A DNA stretch of 64,000 bases. It comes from Winogradskyella alexanderae (GTDB taxonomy: Bacteria > Bacteroidota > Bacteroidia > Flavobacteriales > Flavobacteriaceae). The stretch covers positions 1-64,000 of the forward strand of contig NZ_JAIUJR010000003.1 of the NCBI RefSeq assembly GCF_020166335.1. The letters are read 5' to 3'. The first letter of the stretch is position 1; the number at the start of each line of letters is the position of its first letter. The notes under the pieces are model-generated. The model was not told the DNA's origin, ran no database searches, and saw only the letters and a list, made by a program, of their open reading frames with translations. Positions 34,216 through 43,405 of the stretch are shown here, in pieces. The position numbers and the translations under genes were made by a program.

Positions 34216-35496
34216 TTAAATACTCTTTCTTACAATTGTTTGCTTACGGTCAGGACCAACTGAAACAATAGTGATAGGAATATTGAGCTCCTTTTCTATG
34301 AATTCGACGTAAGCATTAAACTCCTTTGGTAAATCGGAAGCTTGGGTCATTTTTGTAAGGTCCTCCTTCCATCCGTCAATCTCTGTGTAAATTGGAGTTA
34401 CATTTTCCTCTTCAATATTGTACGGTAAATGTGTAATGGTTTCACCTTTATAATTGTAGGCTGTACAGATTTTCAGTTTTTTAAAACCTGACAGTACATC
34501 TCCTTTCATCATTATAAGTTGGGTAACTCCATTGACTTGACATGCATATTTCAATGCGACCAAATCTAACCATCCACATCGTCTAGGTCTACCAGTTGTT
34601 GCACCAAATTCGTGGCCAACTCTGCCCATAGTCTCACCGTCTTCATCAAAAAGTTCGGTAGGGAATGGACCTGAGCCAACACGCGTTGTATAAGCTTTAA
34701 AAATGCCAAATACGTCACCAATCTGACTTGGAGCAACACCAAGTCCAGTACATGCACCAGCTGCAGTAGTATTAGACGATGTTACATAGGGGTATGTACC
34801 AAAGTCAATATCAAGCAAGGAACCTTGGGCTCCTTCGGCTAAAATAGTTTTACCAGACTGTTGAGCCTGATGTATGAATTCTTCAGAGTCTATGAACTTT
34901 AACTGTTTTAAGGTTTCGATAGCATCAAAAAAATCTGCTTCTAATTCTTCCAGATTGTACTGAATATCTACATTGTAGAATGCTATCATTGCCTCATGCT
35001 TATCTGCAAGCGCTCTGTATTTGTCTTTCCAATTACTTAATTCTATATCTCCAACTCGTATACCATTGCGACCCGTCTTGTCCATGTATGTTGGTCCTAT
35101 TCCTTTTAAGGTTGAACCTATTTTTGCCTTACCCTTTGAGGCTTCACTTGCAGCATCTAGTAAGCGATGGGTTGGTAATATGATGTGTGCTTTGCGTGAA
35201 ATGTATAGCGCGTTTTTATAATCCACATTTTGCTCGTTGAGCTTAACTAATTCCTTTTTGAATATTACGGGATCAATAACTACTCCGTTACCAACAAGAT
35301 TTATAGTATTATCATGAAAAATACCTGATGGAATTGTGTGTAAAACATGTTTTCTGCCATTAAAAACTAAAGTATGCCCTGCATTTGGGCCACCTTGAAA
35401 TCTTGCAATAATATCATATTTGGAGGTGAATACGTCAACAATTTTACCTTTTCCTTCATCACCCCATTGTAATCCTAGTAGTAAATCTACTGCCAT
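34216..35496 (-). CDS. purA: Adenylosuccinate synthase (426 aa)
   Basis: It condenses IMP with aspartate using GTP in AMP synthesis. The N-terminus LLLGLQWGDEGKGKIVD is the GTP/IMP loop with catalytic Asp13 and P-loop. QGGPNAGHTLVF (His41 equivalent), GVVIDP, GSTLKGIGPTYMDK, LAEGAQGSLLDIDFGTYPYVTSSN and GPFPTEL are all conserved, and TRVGSGPFPTEL and GRPRRCGWLDLVALKYA near 300 complete the active site. Length is standard. It starts 13 bases after the Fur-family gene on the same strand, so the Fur-like regulator and purA form one unit. No truncation or odd residues were seen. Confidence 0.97.
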   Translation of the reverse strand: MAVDLLLGLQWGDEGKGKIVDVFTSKYDIIARFQGGPNAGHTLVFNGRKHVLHTIPSGIFHDNTINLVGNGVVIDPVIFKKELVKLNEQNVDYKNALYISRKAHIILPTHRLLDAASEASKGKAKIGSTLKGIGPTYMDKTGRNGIRVGDIELSNWKDKYRALADKHEAMIAFYNVDIQYNLEELEADFFDAIETLKQLKFIDSEEFIHQAQQSGKTILAEGAQGSLLDIDFGTYPYVTSSNTTAAGACTGLGVAPSQIGDVFGIFKAYTTRVGSGPFPTELFDEDGETMGRVGHEFGATTGRPRRCGWLDLVALKYACQVNGVTQLIMMKGDVLSGFKKLKICTAYNYKGETITHLPYNIEEENVTPIYTEIDGWKEDLTKMTQASDLPKEFNAYVEFIEKELNIPITIVSVGPDRKQTIVRKSI

Positions 35497-35509
35497 TTTA
35501 ATAAATAAG

Positions 35510-35962
35510 TTAGTCGTGTTTTTTACGCGTGCCGTAAAAATATAGTGAATGATTGTTTATTTCAATATCGAAAACTTCTTCGATGGTTTGCTTAATTGAT
35601 TGAATACGAGGATCGCAAAATTCTATAACTTCACCGGAGTCGGTTAGAATTACATGATCATGTTGCTTGTCAAAATAAGACTTCTCATAATGTGCTTGGC
35701 TTTTGCCAAATTGATGCTTACGCACGAGATTGCAATCCAAAAGTAATTCAATAGTATTATAAAGTGTTGCTCTACTAACGCGATAGTTTTTATTTTTCAT
35801 TTTAAGATATAGTGATTCTATATCAAAATGTTCTTCACTATCATAAATTTCTTGGAGTATAGCATAGCGCTCAGGTGTTTTTCTATGCCCATTTTCTTCA
35901 AGGAATTGCGTAAAAACACGTTTCACAATTTCTTGGTTACTCTCTTCTGTAGTTGCCTTCAT
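35510..35962 (-). CDS. Fur-family transcriptional regulator lacking structural cysteines (150 aa)
   Basis: The N-terminal winged helix ([40 protein letters not shown], then [27 protein letters not shown]) is typical of Fur. Metal-site residues HFDIE, H86/E-type [16 protein letters not shown] and the C-terminal H are present, but the usual two CxxC structural-zinc pairs are not: the first is replaced by [11 protein letters not shown] and the second is absent. This points to the flavobacterial Fur-like subgroup with altered metal use. ATG at 35962 is chosen over a TTG two codons upstream. A perfect 14-bp palindrome lies just before it. It is co-oriented with rel upstream and purA downstream. 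Confidence 0.88.
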   Translation of the reverse strand: MKATTEESNQEIVKRVFTQFLEENGHRKTPERYAILQEIYDSEEHFDIESLYLKMKNKNYRVSRATLYNTIELLLDCNLVRKHQFGKSQAHYEKSYFDKQHDHVILTDSGEVIEFCDPRIQSIKQTIEEVFDIEINNHSLYFYGTRKKHD

Positions 35963-35969
35963 AATCAAA

Positions 35970-35983
35970 GTGTAAATTTACAC
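35970..35983. promoter_or_regulatory. Palindrome GTGTAAATTTACAC, candidate Fur-family operator
   Basis: This perfect 14-bp palindrome fills most of the short gap between the rel/spoT stop (35988) and the Fur-family start (35962). Fur-like proteins bind AT-rich palindromes, so autoregulation or control of fur-purA is plausible. It is too short and lacks a T-run for a terminator. Confidence 0.45.
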
Positions 35984-35987
35984 AAAT

Positions 35988-38195
35988 TTAAACTCTCGAT
36001 ACCTTATCAATACCATTAATTTTTTTCAATCTTTCAATAAGTTTTTTCAGCATGGCTTGGTTTTTAACTTCTAAAGTAATCTTGCCCGTAAATACACCGC
36101 TATCAGTTGTAAAACTTATACTTTTCATGTTTACATGCATGTTTTGTGATATGAGCTTTGTGATATCATTAACAAGGCCAAGGTTGTCAAGTCCAGATAA
36201 AGTAATTTGCGATGTGTAAACTTGTTGGGTGGAATCTATCCATTTGGCAGCAATAATCCTGTAGGCATAGTTGGATTGTAAGCTCACAGCATTTGGACAG
36301 TTTTTTTTATGTACTTTAATGCCATCATTTATGGTTAAAAAACCAAATACTTTATCCCCTGGAATTGGGTTACAACAATTAGCTAATTTATAGTTTAATT
36401 TTTCTTCTCCTTGACCAAAAACCAGCATGTCATATTTTGACGTTATTTCGTCCTTATCAATATCTTTTGGGACATCTGGTCTTCGTATTTTATTTTTAAA
36501 ATAACTGACAAAGGCATTGCTTCTTGAAGAAGCGAAAGCTTTAAGTTTGGAATTATCAATGGTACCAATGCCAACGCGATAGAAAAGATCTAGTGAGGTG
36601 CTTAACTTAAAATAATTAACCAGCTCATTTACTGAACTTTCGTTAAGAGTAATTTTCAATTGTTTTAACTTGCGTCTCAATATTTCTTTACCCTCCTCAG
36701 CAATTAGTTTTACGTCTTCCTTTAAAGCTGATTTTATTTTGCTTCGGGCCCTTGCAGTTGTTGCATAATCTAACCAGTTTGAATTTGGCTTGGCGTTATC
36801 AGAGGTTAAAATTTCAACACGGTCACCACTTTGAAGTTCATGGCTTAATGGAACCAATTTGCCATTTACTTTAGCACCTCTGGTTTTCATGCCAACTTCA
36901 GTGTGTATACTAAATGCAAAGTCTAAAGGTGTTGCTCCCTTAGGAAGAGATTTGAGGTCGCCTTTTGGCGAAAACACAAAGATCTCTTTAGAATAAAGAT
37001 TGAGCTTAAACTGTTCTACAAAATCAACAGCATCGGTTTCGTTACTTTCCAGAGCTTCTTGTAACTTATTGATCCAAAGATCCAAATTATCCTCCTTATC
37101 ATTTTGATTTTTGTATTTGTAGTGCGCCGCATAGCCTTTCTCTGCAATTTCATTCATACGTTCACTTCTAATCTGGACTTCTACAAATCTACTTTTTGGT
37201 CCAACAACGGTAATGTGTAATGCTTCATATCCTGTAGATTTCGGAGATGAAATCCAATCGCGTAGTCGTGTTGGGTTAGGGGTGAAATGGTCCGTAACTA
37301 TGGAGTAAATCTTCCAAGCGAGGAATTTTTCGTTTTCGAAATCTGATTTGTAAATAATACGTACGGCGAACTTGTCATAAACTTCTTCAAAGGATACACC
37401 TTGTTTTAGCATTTTTCTTCGAATGCTAAAAATGGACTTTGGTCTGCCTTTAATTTCATATTTAAGACCTTCCTTATTCAAAGAGTTTTCAATAACCTTG
37501 GAGAATGATTTTATGTAGGCATCCTGCTCTTCTTTACTATCTTGCATCTTTTCTGCAATATCATTGTATACTTCAGGCTCCGTGTACTTAAGGCCAAGGT
37601 CCTCCAGTTCTGTTTTAATATTGTAAAGTCCAATTCTGTGCGCTAATGGAGCGTAAATGTAAAGTGTTTCTGAAGCAATCTTCACTTGTTTATCCGATCG
37701 CATGGCTTCCATTGTTTGCATGTTATGCAAACGGTCTGCTATTTTAATGATAATAACCCTTATGTCTTCATGAAGGGTTAAGAGCATTTTACGAAAGTTT
37801 TCTGCTTGTAACGATACATCCAAGTCCTTTTTTAAGGACGAAATTTTTGTGAGTCCGTCAACAATTCTAGCTACGTTCTCACCAAATAACCGCTCAATAT
37901 CTGCAATGGTGTAATTAGGATTGTCTTCTACGACATCATGGAGCAGGGCAGAGGCAATAGCAGTTGCATCTAACCCTATTTCTTGTGCAACAATTCTTGC
38001 AACTGCGATAGGATGGAAAATATAAGCTTCGCCAGATTTTCTGCGCTGATTTTTATGTGCGTCAACAGCAACCTCGAAAGCATGGCGGATTAGTTTCTTA
38101 TCCTCCTTACTAAGAGTTTGGTAGCTTACTTTTAATAGTTCTTTGTAAGCTTTAGCAATGGCTGCATTTTCTTTTTCTATTTCCACCTCAGTCAT
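35988..38195 (-). CDS. Bifunctional (p)ppGpp synthetase/hydrolase, RelA/SpoT family (735 aa)
   Basis: This is the stringent-response alarmone enzyme. Domains run HD hydrolase (about 50-200, with AYIFHPIAVARIVAQ and ALLHDVVEDNPNYT supplying the HD site and ED box), synthetase (about 240-350, GRPKSIFSIRRKML and YDKFAVRIIYK), TGS (about 405-465, EIFVFSPKGDLKSLPKGATPLDFAFSIHTEVG), zinc-finger-like region (LANCCNPIPGDKV, about 605) and C-terminal ACT (SQITLSGLDNLGLVNDITKLIS). Both catalytic halves look intact, so it is a bifunctional Rel-type protein. It heads the rel-fur-purA run. The ATG at 38195 gives the usual N-terminus. Confidence 0.96.
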   Translation of the reverse strand: MTEVEIEKENAAIAKAYKELLKVSYQTLSKEDKKLIRHAFEVAVDAHKNQRRKSGEAYIFHPIAVARIVAQEIGLDATAIASALLHDVVEDNPNYTIADIERLFGENVARIVDGLTKISSLKKDLDVSLQAENFRKMLLTLHEDIRVIIIKIADRLHNMQTMEAMRSDKQVKIASETLYIYAPLAHRIGLYNIKTELEDLGLKYTEPEVYNDIAEKMQDSKEEQDAYIKSFSKVIENSLNKEGLKYEIKGRPKSIFSIRRKMLKQGVSFEEVYDKFAVRIIYKSDFENEKFLAWKIYSIVTDHFTPNPTRLRDWISSPKSTGYEALHITVVGPKSRFVEVQIRSERMNEIAEKGYAAHYKYKNQNDKEDNLDLWINKLQEALESNETDAVDFVEQFKLNLYSKEIFVFSPKGDLKSLPKGATPLDFAFSIHTEVGMKTRGAKVNGKLVPLSHELQSGDRVEILTSDNAKPNSNWLDYATTARARSKIKSALKEDVKLIAEEGKEILRRKLKQLKITLNESSVNELVNYFKLSTSLDLFYRVGIGTIDNSKLKAFASSRSNAFVSYFKNKIRRPDVPKDIDKDEITSKYDMLVFGQGEEKLNYKLANCCNPIPGDKVFGFLTINDGIKVHKKNCPNAVSLQSNYAYRIIAAKWIDSTQQVYTSQITLSGLDNLGLVNDITKLISQNMHVNMKSISFTTDSGVFTGKITLEVKNQAMLKKLIERLKKINGIDKVSRV

Positions 38196-38301
38196 AGAAC
38201 TAATGTAGTGAAAGCTATTGTAATGTGCAATGCTTTGTAATGTGAAAAATAGATAAGGTTATAAGTAAATTATATTCATTTTTTGGGAAGTCTTTTTAAA
38301 T

Positions 38302-38478
38302 TTATTTTTGCTTTGAAGTCTTATAATCTTGGTAGCCTTTAATGGTAACTCCCAGACTTGCTATAGTACCAAATATCCCAATCACCAAAGAATTCTGAAA
38401 AATCAGAATTATAACTGCCAAGGTCCCTAAAATGCCAATAACTAATGTAGCTTTACCGGTATATTTATGACCAGCCAT
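38302..38478 (-). CDS. Small membrane protein of unknown function (58 aa)
   Basis: This short frame falls in the 286-base gap between rel and the lipocalin-like gene. It reads MAGHKYTGKATLVIGILGTL then two hydrophobic segments (about residues 12-27 and 31-45) and a hydrophilic tail GYQDYKTSKQK. The composition (no stop, balanced K/G, two membrane spans) looks genuine. Its stop at 38302-38304 is clear of rel, and its ATG lies 3 bases downstream of the next gene's stop (38482), so it could be the last gene of the glycosidase transcription unit. No family is recognised. Confidence is limited by its size. Confidence 0.6.
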   Translation of the reverse strand: MAGHKYTGKATLVIGILGTLAVIILIFQNSLVIGIFGTIASLGVTIKGYQDYKTSKQK

Positions 38479-38481
38479 TTT

Positions 38482-39195
38482 CTATTTATTTCTTGTACTC
38501 CAAATTTCGTGTATGGGATCCCCTTTGCTGGATAATCCCTTATGGTGCCAGTCACCATTAATTAATTCATAGTCGAATTTTAAACTTAAACCAGTCTTGG
38601 TTTTATCTCTAGAAAAGAACTCAATATTTTCAGTATAAATACCATCTTTTGTTGTGTATGTTCCTCCTCCTGTACCTTTGAACTCCTTTGTTTCCGTATT
38701 GTAAGCAACCCACTGAAATCTAGAGCCTGATAAAATTTTCATAGTTTTTCTTGGCCTTTCCGTGTCTCGTAATTGTGTTTTGCCATCTCTTACTCTTCCC
38801 GACATTAACCACGCACCTTGCAAATCTCCAGGAGTGCCATCATCTATTCTTTTAAAGACTTCCGCCCGATCTACGATTTTAATTTCATTATTGGTAAGTT
38901 CAACCTTAAAACTAAATTCAGAACCAATTTTTCCAGGATCATCAGTATGAAACTCTACCAATTCTGTTATAATATTGCCATCTAATTTCCAAGAGCCACC
39001 GTTTGTATGTACAAATTCCCCTGTGGCCATATTATAAATTGTTAATACTTGATACCCATCAGCAAGAATTAATACACTTTTTAATGGTTCACCCTCAGAT
39101 GAAGAGGAATACGATTCCCAGGCTCCGATGAGATTTTGTGCATTTAAACTGAATAGGAAACACAATTGTATAAGGGTTATGAAAATGCTTTTCAT
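38482..39195 (-). CDS. Secreted two-repeat lipocalin-like protein (237 aa)
   Basis: A signal peptide (MKSIFITLIQLCFLFSLNAQ) precedes two similar ~105-residue beta-rich repeats. Each begins L-x-GAW (NLIGAWESYSSSS, near residue 21, and LQGAWLMSGRVRDG, near 128), and each has TGG/GGS-W/T and ENIEFxSxD-type elements, as in lipocalin-like/META-style domains. Proteins annotated as 'membrane or secreted protein' in Flavobacteriia have this layout. It follows the glycosidase gene by 3 bases and is probably co-transcribed, so a role in sugar binding or envelope association is possible but unproven. No catalytic residues are visible. Confidence 0.7.
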   Translation of the reverse strand: MKSIFITLIQLCFLFSLNAQNLIGAWESYSSSSEGEPLKSVLILADGYQVLTIYNMATGEFVHTNGGSWKLDGNIITELVEFHTDDPGKIGSEFSFKVELTNNEIKIVDRAEVFKRIDDGTPGDLQGAWLMSGRVRDGKTQLRDTERPRKTMKILSGSRFQWVAYNTETKEFKGTGGGTYTTKDGIYTENIEFFSRDKTKTGLSLKFDYELINGDWHHKGLSSKGDPIHEIWSTRNK

Positions 39196-39198
39196 GTT

Positions 39199-41592
39199 TT
39201 AATAGCTTAACATTAATTCTATTTTTTTTGATTTTGATTTTACGACATATGAATTGTCATTAGGAATTAGTTCTTCTGAACTTTGAGTAAATTCATAAGA
39301 GATATTTCCAACTGTTTTCGGAAGAATTAGTTCTACCTCCCAATTAGGATTGTTTTGAAGTACCTTTAGATTTAGTTTTCCATCTGATTTTGAATAGTAT
39401 ACTGAAATGGTATTATCAGCAACAATTACATTTTCTATTGATGCGTTATCCCACTTTGTTGGCATTTGTGGACGAATGATAACTTTTTTGTTTTGAGCTT
39501 GAGGATTAATTCCGAAAAACTGTTGAACTATTGGAATAGCAAAGCCATAAATATTCCAAGCTTGTGTGATCATTCCATAATCTGGAGAAACCTCATAAAT
39601 GCTGCCTGGAAATGCAAAGCTGAAGGTTCTCGTCATACGTTGGATATAATTTAGTGCTTGGTCAGGATTTCCGTAATTGTTTTCTGCAACGGCCTGTACA
39701 CTGGTTGGTAAGGTCATGACAGCACCAGTATAAGAAAAGACCTTTGTGCCTTTGAATGAGCCGTCGTCCGAGCCAACAGATTCATCTCTATCTATTCCCG
39801 TAACAAAAACACCAAAGGGATTTACAAATTTTTCTGCTGTTTTTAATCCTTTCTCTGCTTTATCCTCATCTGCAATATTCATTTCCATTGGCGTATTAAC
39901 CACCCAATTATGGTGCAACACAAATGGTCTTGGTTTATCTGATGGATTTTTCAATATTGTTGCTTTAGTAGTCTCTAGTTCTTCTACAGCCCAGGGTTTA
40001 TTTAGTGATTGGGCTCTTTTAATGGCATCGTCTATCAAACGCAATGCTTGTTGATCTGTCCCTATAAAATCCGCATATGAATTAAAATCTTCAGACCAGA
40101 ATTCAGTATTAATTTTGATTTTCAGTGCGTTTGCCGTTTTTCGGTATTCTTTTGCTAGATTTTTCTCACCTAGCTCTTCAGCGATTTTAGACGCATCATC
40201 GAAAGCACGTTGGGTATAAGAAGCAACATCAATCATTTCACTATCCATACCATGGATTTCCATCATACCATAACCGTCAGGGAATAAATTGTTATCCAAG
40301 TCCTTTTCTGTCATTAACCAATGTAGTCCTTTCTTTATTGTAGGAAAGTAGGTTCGTAAGAATTCCTTATCGCCATTCCACTGGTAAACTTCCCATATAA
40401 GCGAAGCAAATTGAGGTGTTTCATTAATATTACCTTCATTGAAAACAGCGCCATTGGTAGATACTTCGTGGATAATTCTTCCATTTCCATTAGTAGCTTC
40501 AGATAAACTATCTAATAGTTTTATAGTACTGTATGTAGCGTCTCTCTGCCCAACTGCCATATAGCCTTTTAGAGCATATTCACTATCCACGCCAAACCAC
40601 CAAGGATAGTCTGGTATACCTGCTGTGATACCCGTTCCGATTTCTGGTACCTTTCTAACAAGCCAATCACAATTATATTTTAGCCATTCAAAGGCTTGCT
40701 CAATATTTTTATCTGGTACAGTAAGTTTTGATTGTTCTGCCAAAGTCCTGTACCGATCTCGTTTTGAAATAAAATCTGTCTTAATATTGTTTTTTAGAGC
40801 TTCAAAAGTACTCAAAGCATCTTCTTCAGAAATATATGAACCCGCAATTATATAATTTATAATATGTGTTTGACCATTTTCCAAAAAGAGAACATCTTCA
40901 ATGCCATTTCTTGACGTTTTATTTTGAGTAACTGAGGAGTTAAATGATGACTTTTGATCAAATTCTAATTCTGATCCAAATAATGTATACCACTCATTAA
41001 GGCTGTCTTTTATTTTCCAAATTTGGTTATCATCATCAAATTCAGCTACATCTTTACCATTAAACATGTTTGTGCGTTCCCCTAACCAAGTTGGTCTTAA
41101 GTCGGATACCGCTTCGAATTTCAATTTTAATTTTTGCTCGGCACCTAAGTTCTTAATTACAAGTTGTACAACGGCGCCTTGTCTGTCATCTGGGGCAAAT
41201 TGCCATCGTTCGATTTCAATATTCCTTTTGGTCCAGGTATAATCGAATTTACTTGCCATAGGATAGTTTGTAAAACGATCTGCTTTGTCTAAACTTAAAG
41301 TATCTTGATTATCAAACAAAGTGATAGTGAACCCATCCATGAGTTTAATTGGGTGATTCCAAATACCACCCATTTCTCCTTTGATGTGCCATCCTATATC
41401 CGGAAAAGATCCGTTTTGATGACCAACCATGTACACCCTATTACCAGCCGTGACATAAGGCGAATTCAAATATTCCTGTTTGCCAACAATATTAGGGATT
41501 CCTTCTGAAGTTTCACTAAGGTTTGAATTTTCGCTTTCTTGACAACTTAATACTAGGGCAAATAACAGGAGTATTCCGATTGGCGTTTTCAT
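39199..41592 (-). CDS. Lipoprotein glycosidase with (alpha/alpha)6 barrel, MGH1/debranching-like (797 aa)
   Basis: The N-terminus MKTPIGILLLFALVLSCQESENS is a lipoprotein signal (lipobox LVLSC). Residues ~30-280 form a beta-sandwich N-domain. Residues ~290-700 form a (alpha/alpha)6-type catalytic toroid resembling amylo-alpha-1,6-glucosidase/MGH1-type enzymes: IPDYPWWFGVDSEYALKGYM, EMIDVASYTQRAFDDASKIA, HHNWVVNTPMEM and VFSYTGAVMTLPTSVQAVAENNYG. The C-terminal beta-domain closes near 797. The family assignment is loose (GH15/GH63/GH65 clan look-alikes), so the substrate is unknown. It sits beside GH30 and GH16 genes, and the lipobox suggests membrane-anchored placement. Confidence 0.78.
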   Translation of the reverse strand: MKTPIGILLLFALVLSCQESENSNLSETSEGIPNIVGKQEYLNSPYVTAGNRVYMVGHQNGSFPDIGWHIKGEMGGIWNHPIKLMDGFTITLFDNQDTLSLDKADRFTNYPMASKFDYTWTKRNIEIERWQFAPDDRQGAVVQLVIKNLGAEQKLKLKFEAVSDLRPTWLGERTNMFNGKDVAEFDDDNQIWKIKDSLNEWYTLFGSELEFDQKSSFNSSVTQNKTSRNGIEDVLFLENGQTHIINYIIAGSYISEEDALSTFEALKNNIKTDFISKRDRYRTLAEQSKLTVPDKNIEQAFEWLKYNCDWLVRKVPEIGTGITAGIPDYPWWFGVDSEYALKGYMAVGQRDATYSTIKLLDSLSEATNGNGRIIHEVSTNGAVFNEGNINETPQFASLIWEVYQWNGDKEFLRTYFPTIKKGLHWLMTEKDLDNNLFPDGYGMMEIHGMDSEMIDVASYTQRAFDDASKIAEELGEKNLAKEYRKTANALKIKINTEFWSEDFNSYADFIGTDQQALRLIDDAIKRAQSLNKPWAVEELETTKATILKNPSDKPRPFVLHHNWVVNTPMEMNIADEDKAEKGLKTAEKFVNPFGVFVTGIDRDESVGSDDGSFKGTKVFSYTGAVMTLPTSVQAVAENNYGNPDQALNYIQRMTRTFSFAFPGSIYEVSPDYGMITQAWNIYGFAIPIVQQFFGINPQAQNKKVIIRPQMPTKWDNASIENVIVADNTISVYYSKSDGKLNLKVLQNNPNWEVELILPKTVGNISYEFTQSSEELIPNDNSYVVKSKSKKIELMLSY

Positions 41593-41898
41593 TGAATATA
41601 TTGAAAAAGAAAATTGATTGATTTTTATTCCAACTAAAGATAAATAATATGATTGACTTAAGTTTAAATGAGCCCTAGTTCCTTATTTACAGGTTGAACG
41701 AGCATTTGAATTATTTTATCTTTCCTCCAGACAATGGTTTCAAAAGTAGTTTCAGCTATATGAAAAAAAGGGTTTTATTACACCGTAGTATTCTAATAAT
41801 GATTCTTAACTCGCCCCATCCATATAACCCTATGACTTTCGTTATAGTTTTTTCTTAAGTTTGGCCTTATCGTGAATAGGTTATAATAATTAAACAAC
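41593..41898. other. Intergenic region within the glycosidase cluster
   Basis: These ~305 bases between two co-directional glycosidase genes hold no full gene. On the minus strand, about 41669-41770 reads through ~33 protein-like codons (including ETTFETIVWRKDKIIQMLV) but is bounded by stops and lacks a start, so it may be a decayed coding remnant or chance. No strong terminator hairpin was seen. Confidence 0.35.
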
Positions 41899-43398
41899 TT
41901 ATAGGTTGGTAATAATCGTTTGAATGGCATGTGCTGGAATATTCATTGAAATGGCTTCAGCTTCACCAACATAAAGTTTATAATCAATGGCTTCATCACT
42001 CTGGTTCATTACTACGTTGACCATACTATTGTCTTCATTAACAAAAGATGTACACAATAGGTGGCTTCTACTACTTACAGTGCTTATTCTTTTTGCTCCA
42101 GGTCTTATAAACTTTGAGAAATGACCAATGTAATAATAGGTAGGCGTATAGATTAACTCTCCTGTTTGCGTGTCTCCATGAATTGGTGCAAAACAATAAT
42201 TGCCAACATGGTTAGGACCTCCTTTTTCGTTTAATAAAATGTTCCAATCGGTCCAACCAACGGTTCCGTTATTGAAATCATTGATTATTGACCGACCATA
42301 GCGCTCGGCATGCTTCCAGAATTGATACCTATCACTTCTGAAACCTTCCTGGCAACCTTCTGTAAATAATAGATTTTTTGTAGGAAAAGATTCATTTATG
42401 TTACCTAAGTTAGTGAACATAGGATCTCCACCAGCCCAAGTCTCATACCAATGAAACCCTATGCCCCAGGCATATTTTGAAGCCTCAGGATCTTCAAAAA
42501 TAGTATTGGCTCTATGATTAATTAAATCCCTGTTATGGTCCCATACGACTATTTTTTTATCACCTAATCCTTCCTTCTCTAAAGTAGGGCCAAGGTGATT
42601 TTTTAAGAAATCGCGTTCTTCTTCCGCTGAATATATACATGACTCCCATCGCTGAACTGCCATTGGTTCGTTCTGAATGGTAATGCCCCAGATTGGCATT
42701 CCTTCGTCCTCATAGGCTTTAATAAACTTTGCATAGTAAAGTGCCCAAGATTCGAAGTATTCCGGAAGTAACTTACCTCCTTGGAGCATGTTATTATTGT
42801 CTTTCATAAATGCTGGTGGACTCCAAGGACTCGCATAAAGCATTAATTCACCTCCTGCGGCTTTAATTGCTTTTTTAATTAGCGGAATTTTATACCTTTT
42901 ATCGTGTTCAATACTAAACGTGTTTAGTTCTTTATCACCTTCTTCAATATAAGTATAACTGTGACTACTAAAATCACAACTGTGTATTGGAGTTCGCGAG
43001 AGTGAATATCCTATTCCTTTCTCTTTATCATAATATGCAGTTAAAAATTCCTCTTGTTTTTCAATAGGTAATTGCGCAAAAACCTCTGCAGATGCATCTG
43101 TTATTGCGCCTCCTATACCAAGAAAAGATTGAAAAGATTTCTTAGGATTTACAAAAACTGAAACTTCATTTTCCAAAGGTTGTGATGCAGTTTCAAATAT
43201 TACCGTATTGGTTTTTTCAAGCCTTAATTCTGTATCGCTCGCTGTTGTAAAAACAACAGATTCTTTACCAAGCATGGTGCTTTTTGCCGAATCTGATGTG
43301 ATATTGGTCTCTTCTTTCTTCTGAGTCTCGGTATTTTGTACTTGAGTGCAATTGGTAAACACCAGGCAAAATACTATTGTAATAATACTGTATCTCAT
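41899..43398 (-). CDS. Glycoside hydrolase family 30 lipoprotein (499 aa)
   Basis: The lipoprotein signal MRYSIITIVFCLVFTNCTQ precedes a (beta/alpha)8 barrel plus beta-sandwich typical of GH30 (beta-glucosidase, endo-beta-1,6-glucanase). FLGIGGAITDASAEVF (about residue 95), YSLSRTPIHSCDFS, LMLYASPWSPPAFMKDN, the acid/base in WGITIQNEPMAVQ (near 240) and the nucleophile in LLFTEGCQEGF (near 340) are all in place. The C-terminal sandwich is near 430-499. It lies 7 bases after the GH16 gene. Together these point to beta-glucan turnover, with GH30 plausibly cutting beta-1,6 branches. The fine specificity is unproven. Confidence 0.92.
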   Translation of the reverse strand: MRYSIITIVFCLVFTNCTQVQNTETQKKEETNITSDSAKSTMLGKESVVFTTASDTELRLEKTNTVIFETASQPLENEVSVFVNPKKSFQSFLGIGGAITDASAEVFAQLPIEKQEEFLTAYYDKEKGIGYSLSRTPIHSCDFSSHSYTYIEEGDKELNTFSIEHDKRYKIPLIKKAIKAAGGELMLYASPWSPPAFMKDNNNMLQGGKLLPEYFESWALYYAKFIKAYEDEGMPIWGITIQNEPMAVQRWESCIYSAEEERDFLKNHLGPTLEKEGLGDKKIVVWDHNRDLINHRANTIFEDPEASKYAWGIGFHWYETWAGGDPMFTNLGNINESFPTKNLLFTEGCQEGFRSDRYQFWKHAERYGRSIINDFNNGTVGWTDWNILLNEKGGPNHVGNYCFAPIHGDTQTGELIYTPTYYYIGHFSKFIRPGAKRISTVSSRSHLLCTSFVNEDNSMVNVVMNQSDEAIDYKLYVGEAEAISMNIPAHAIQTIITNL

Positions 43399-43405
43399 AA
43401 TTCAA

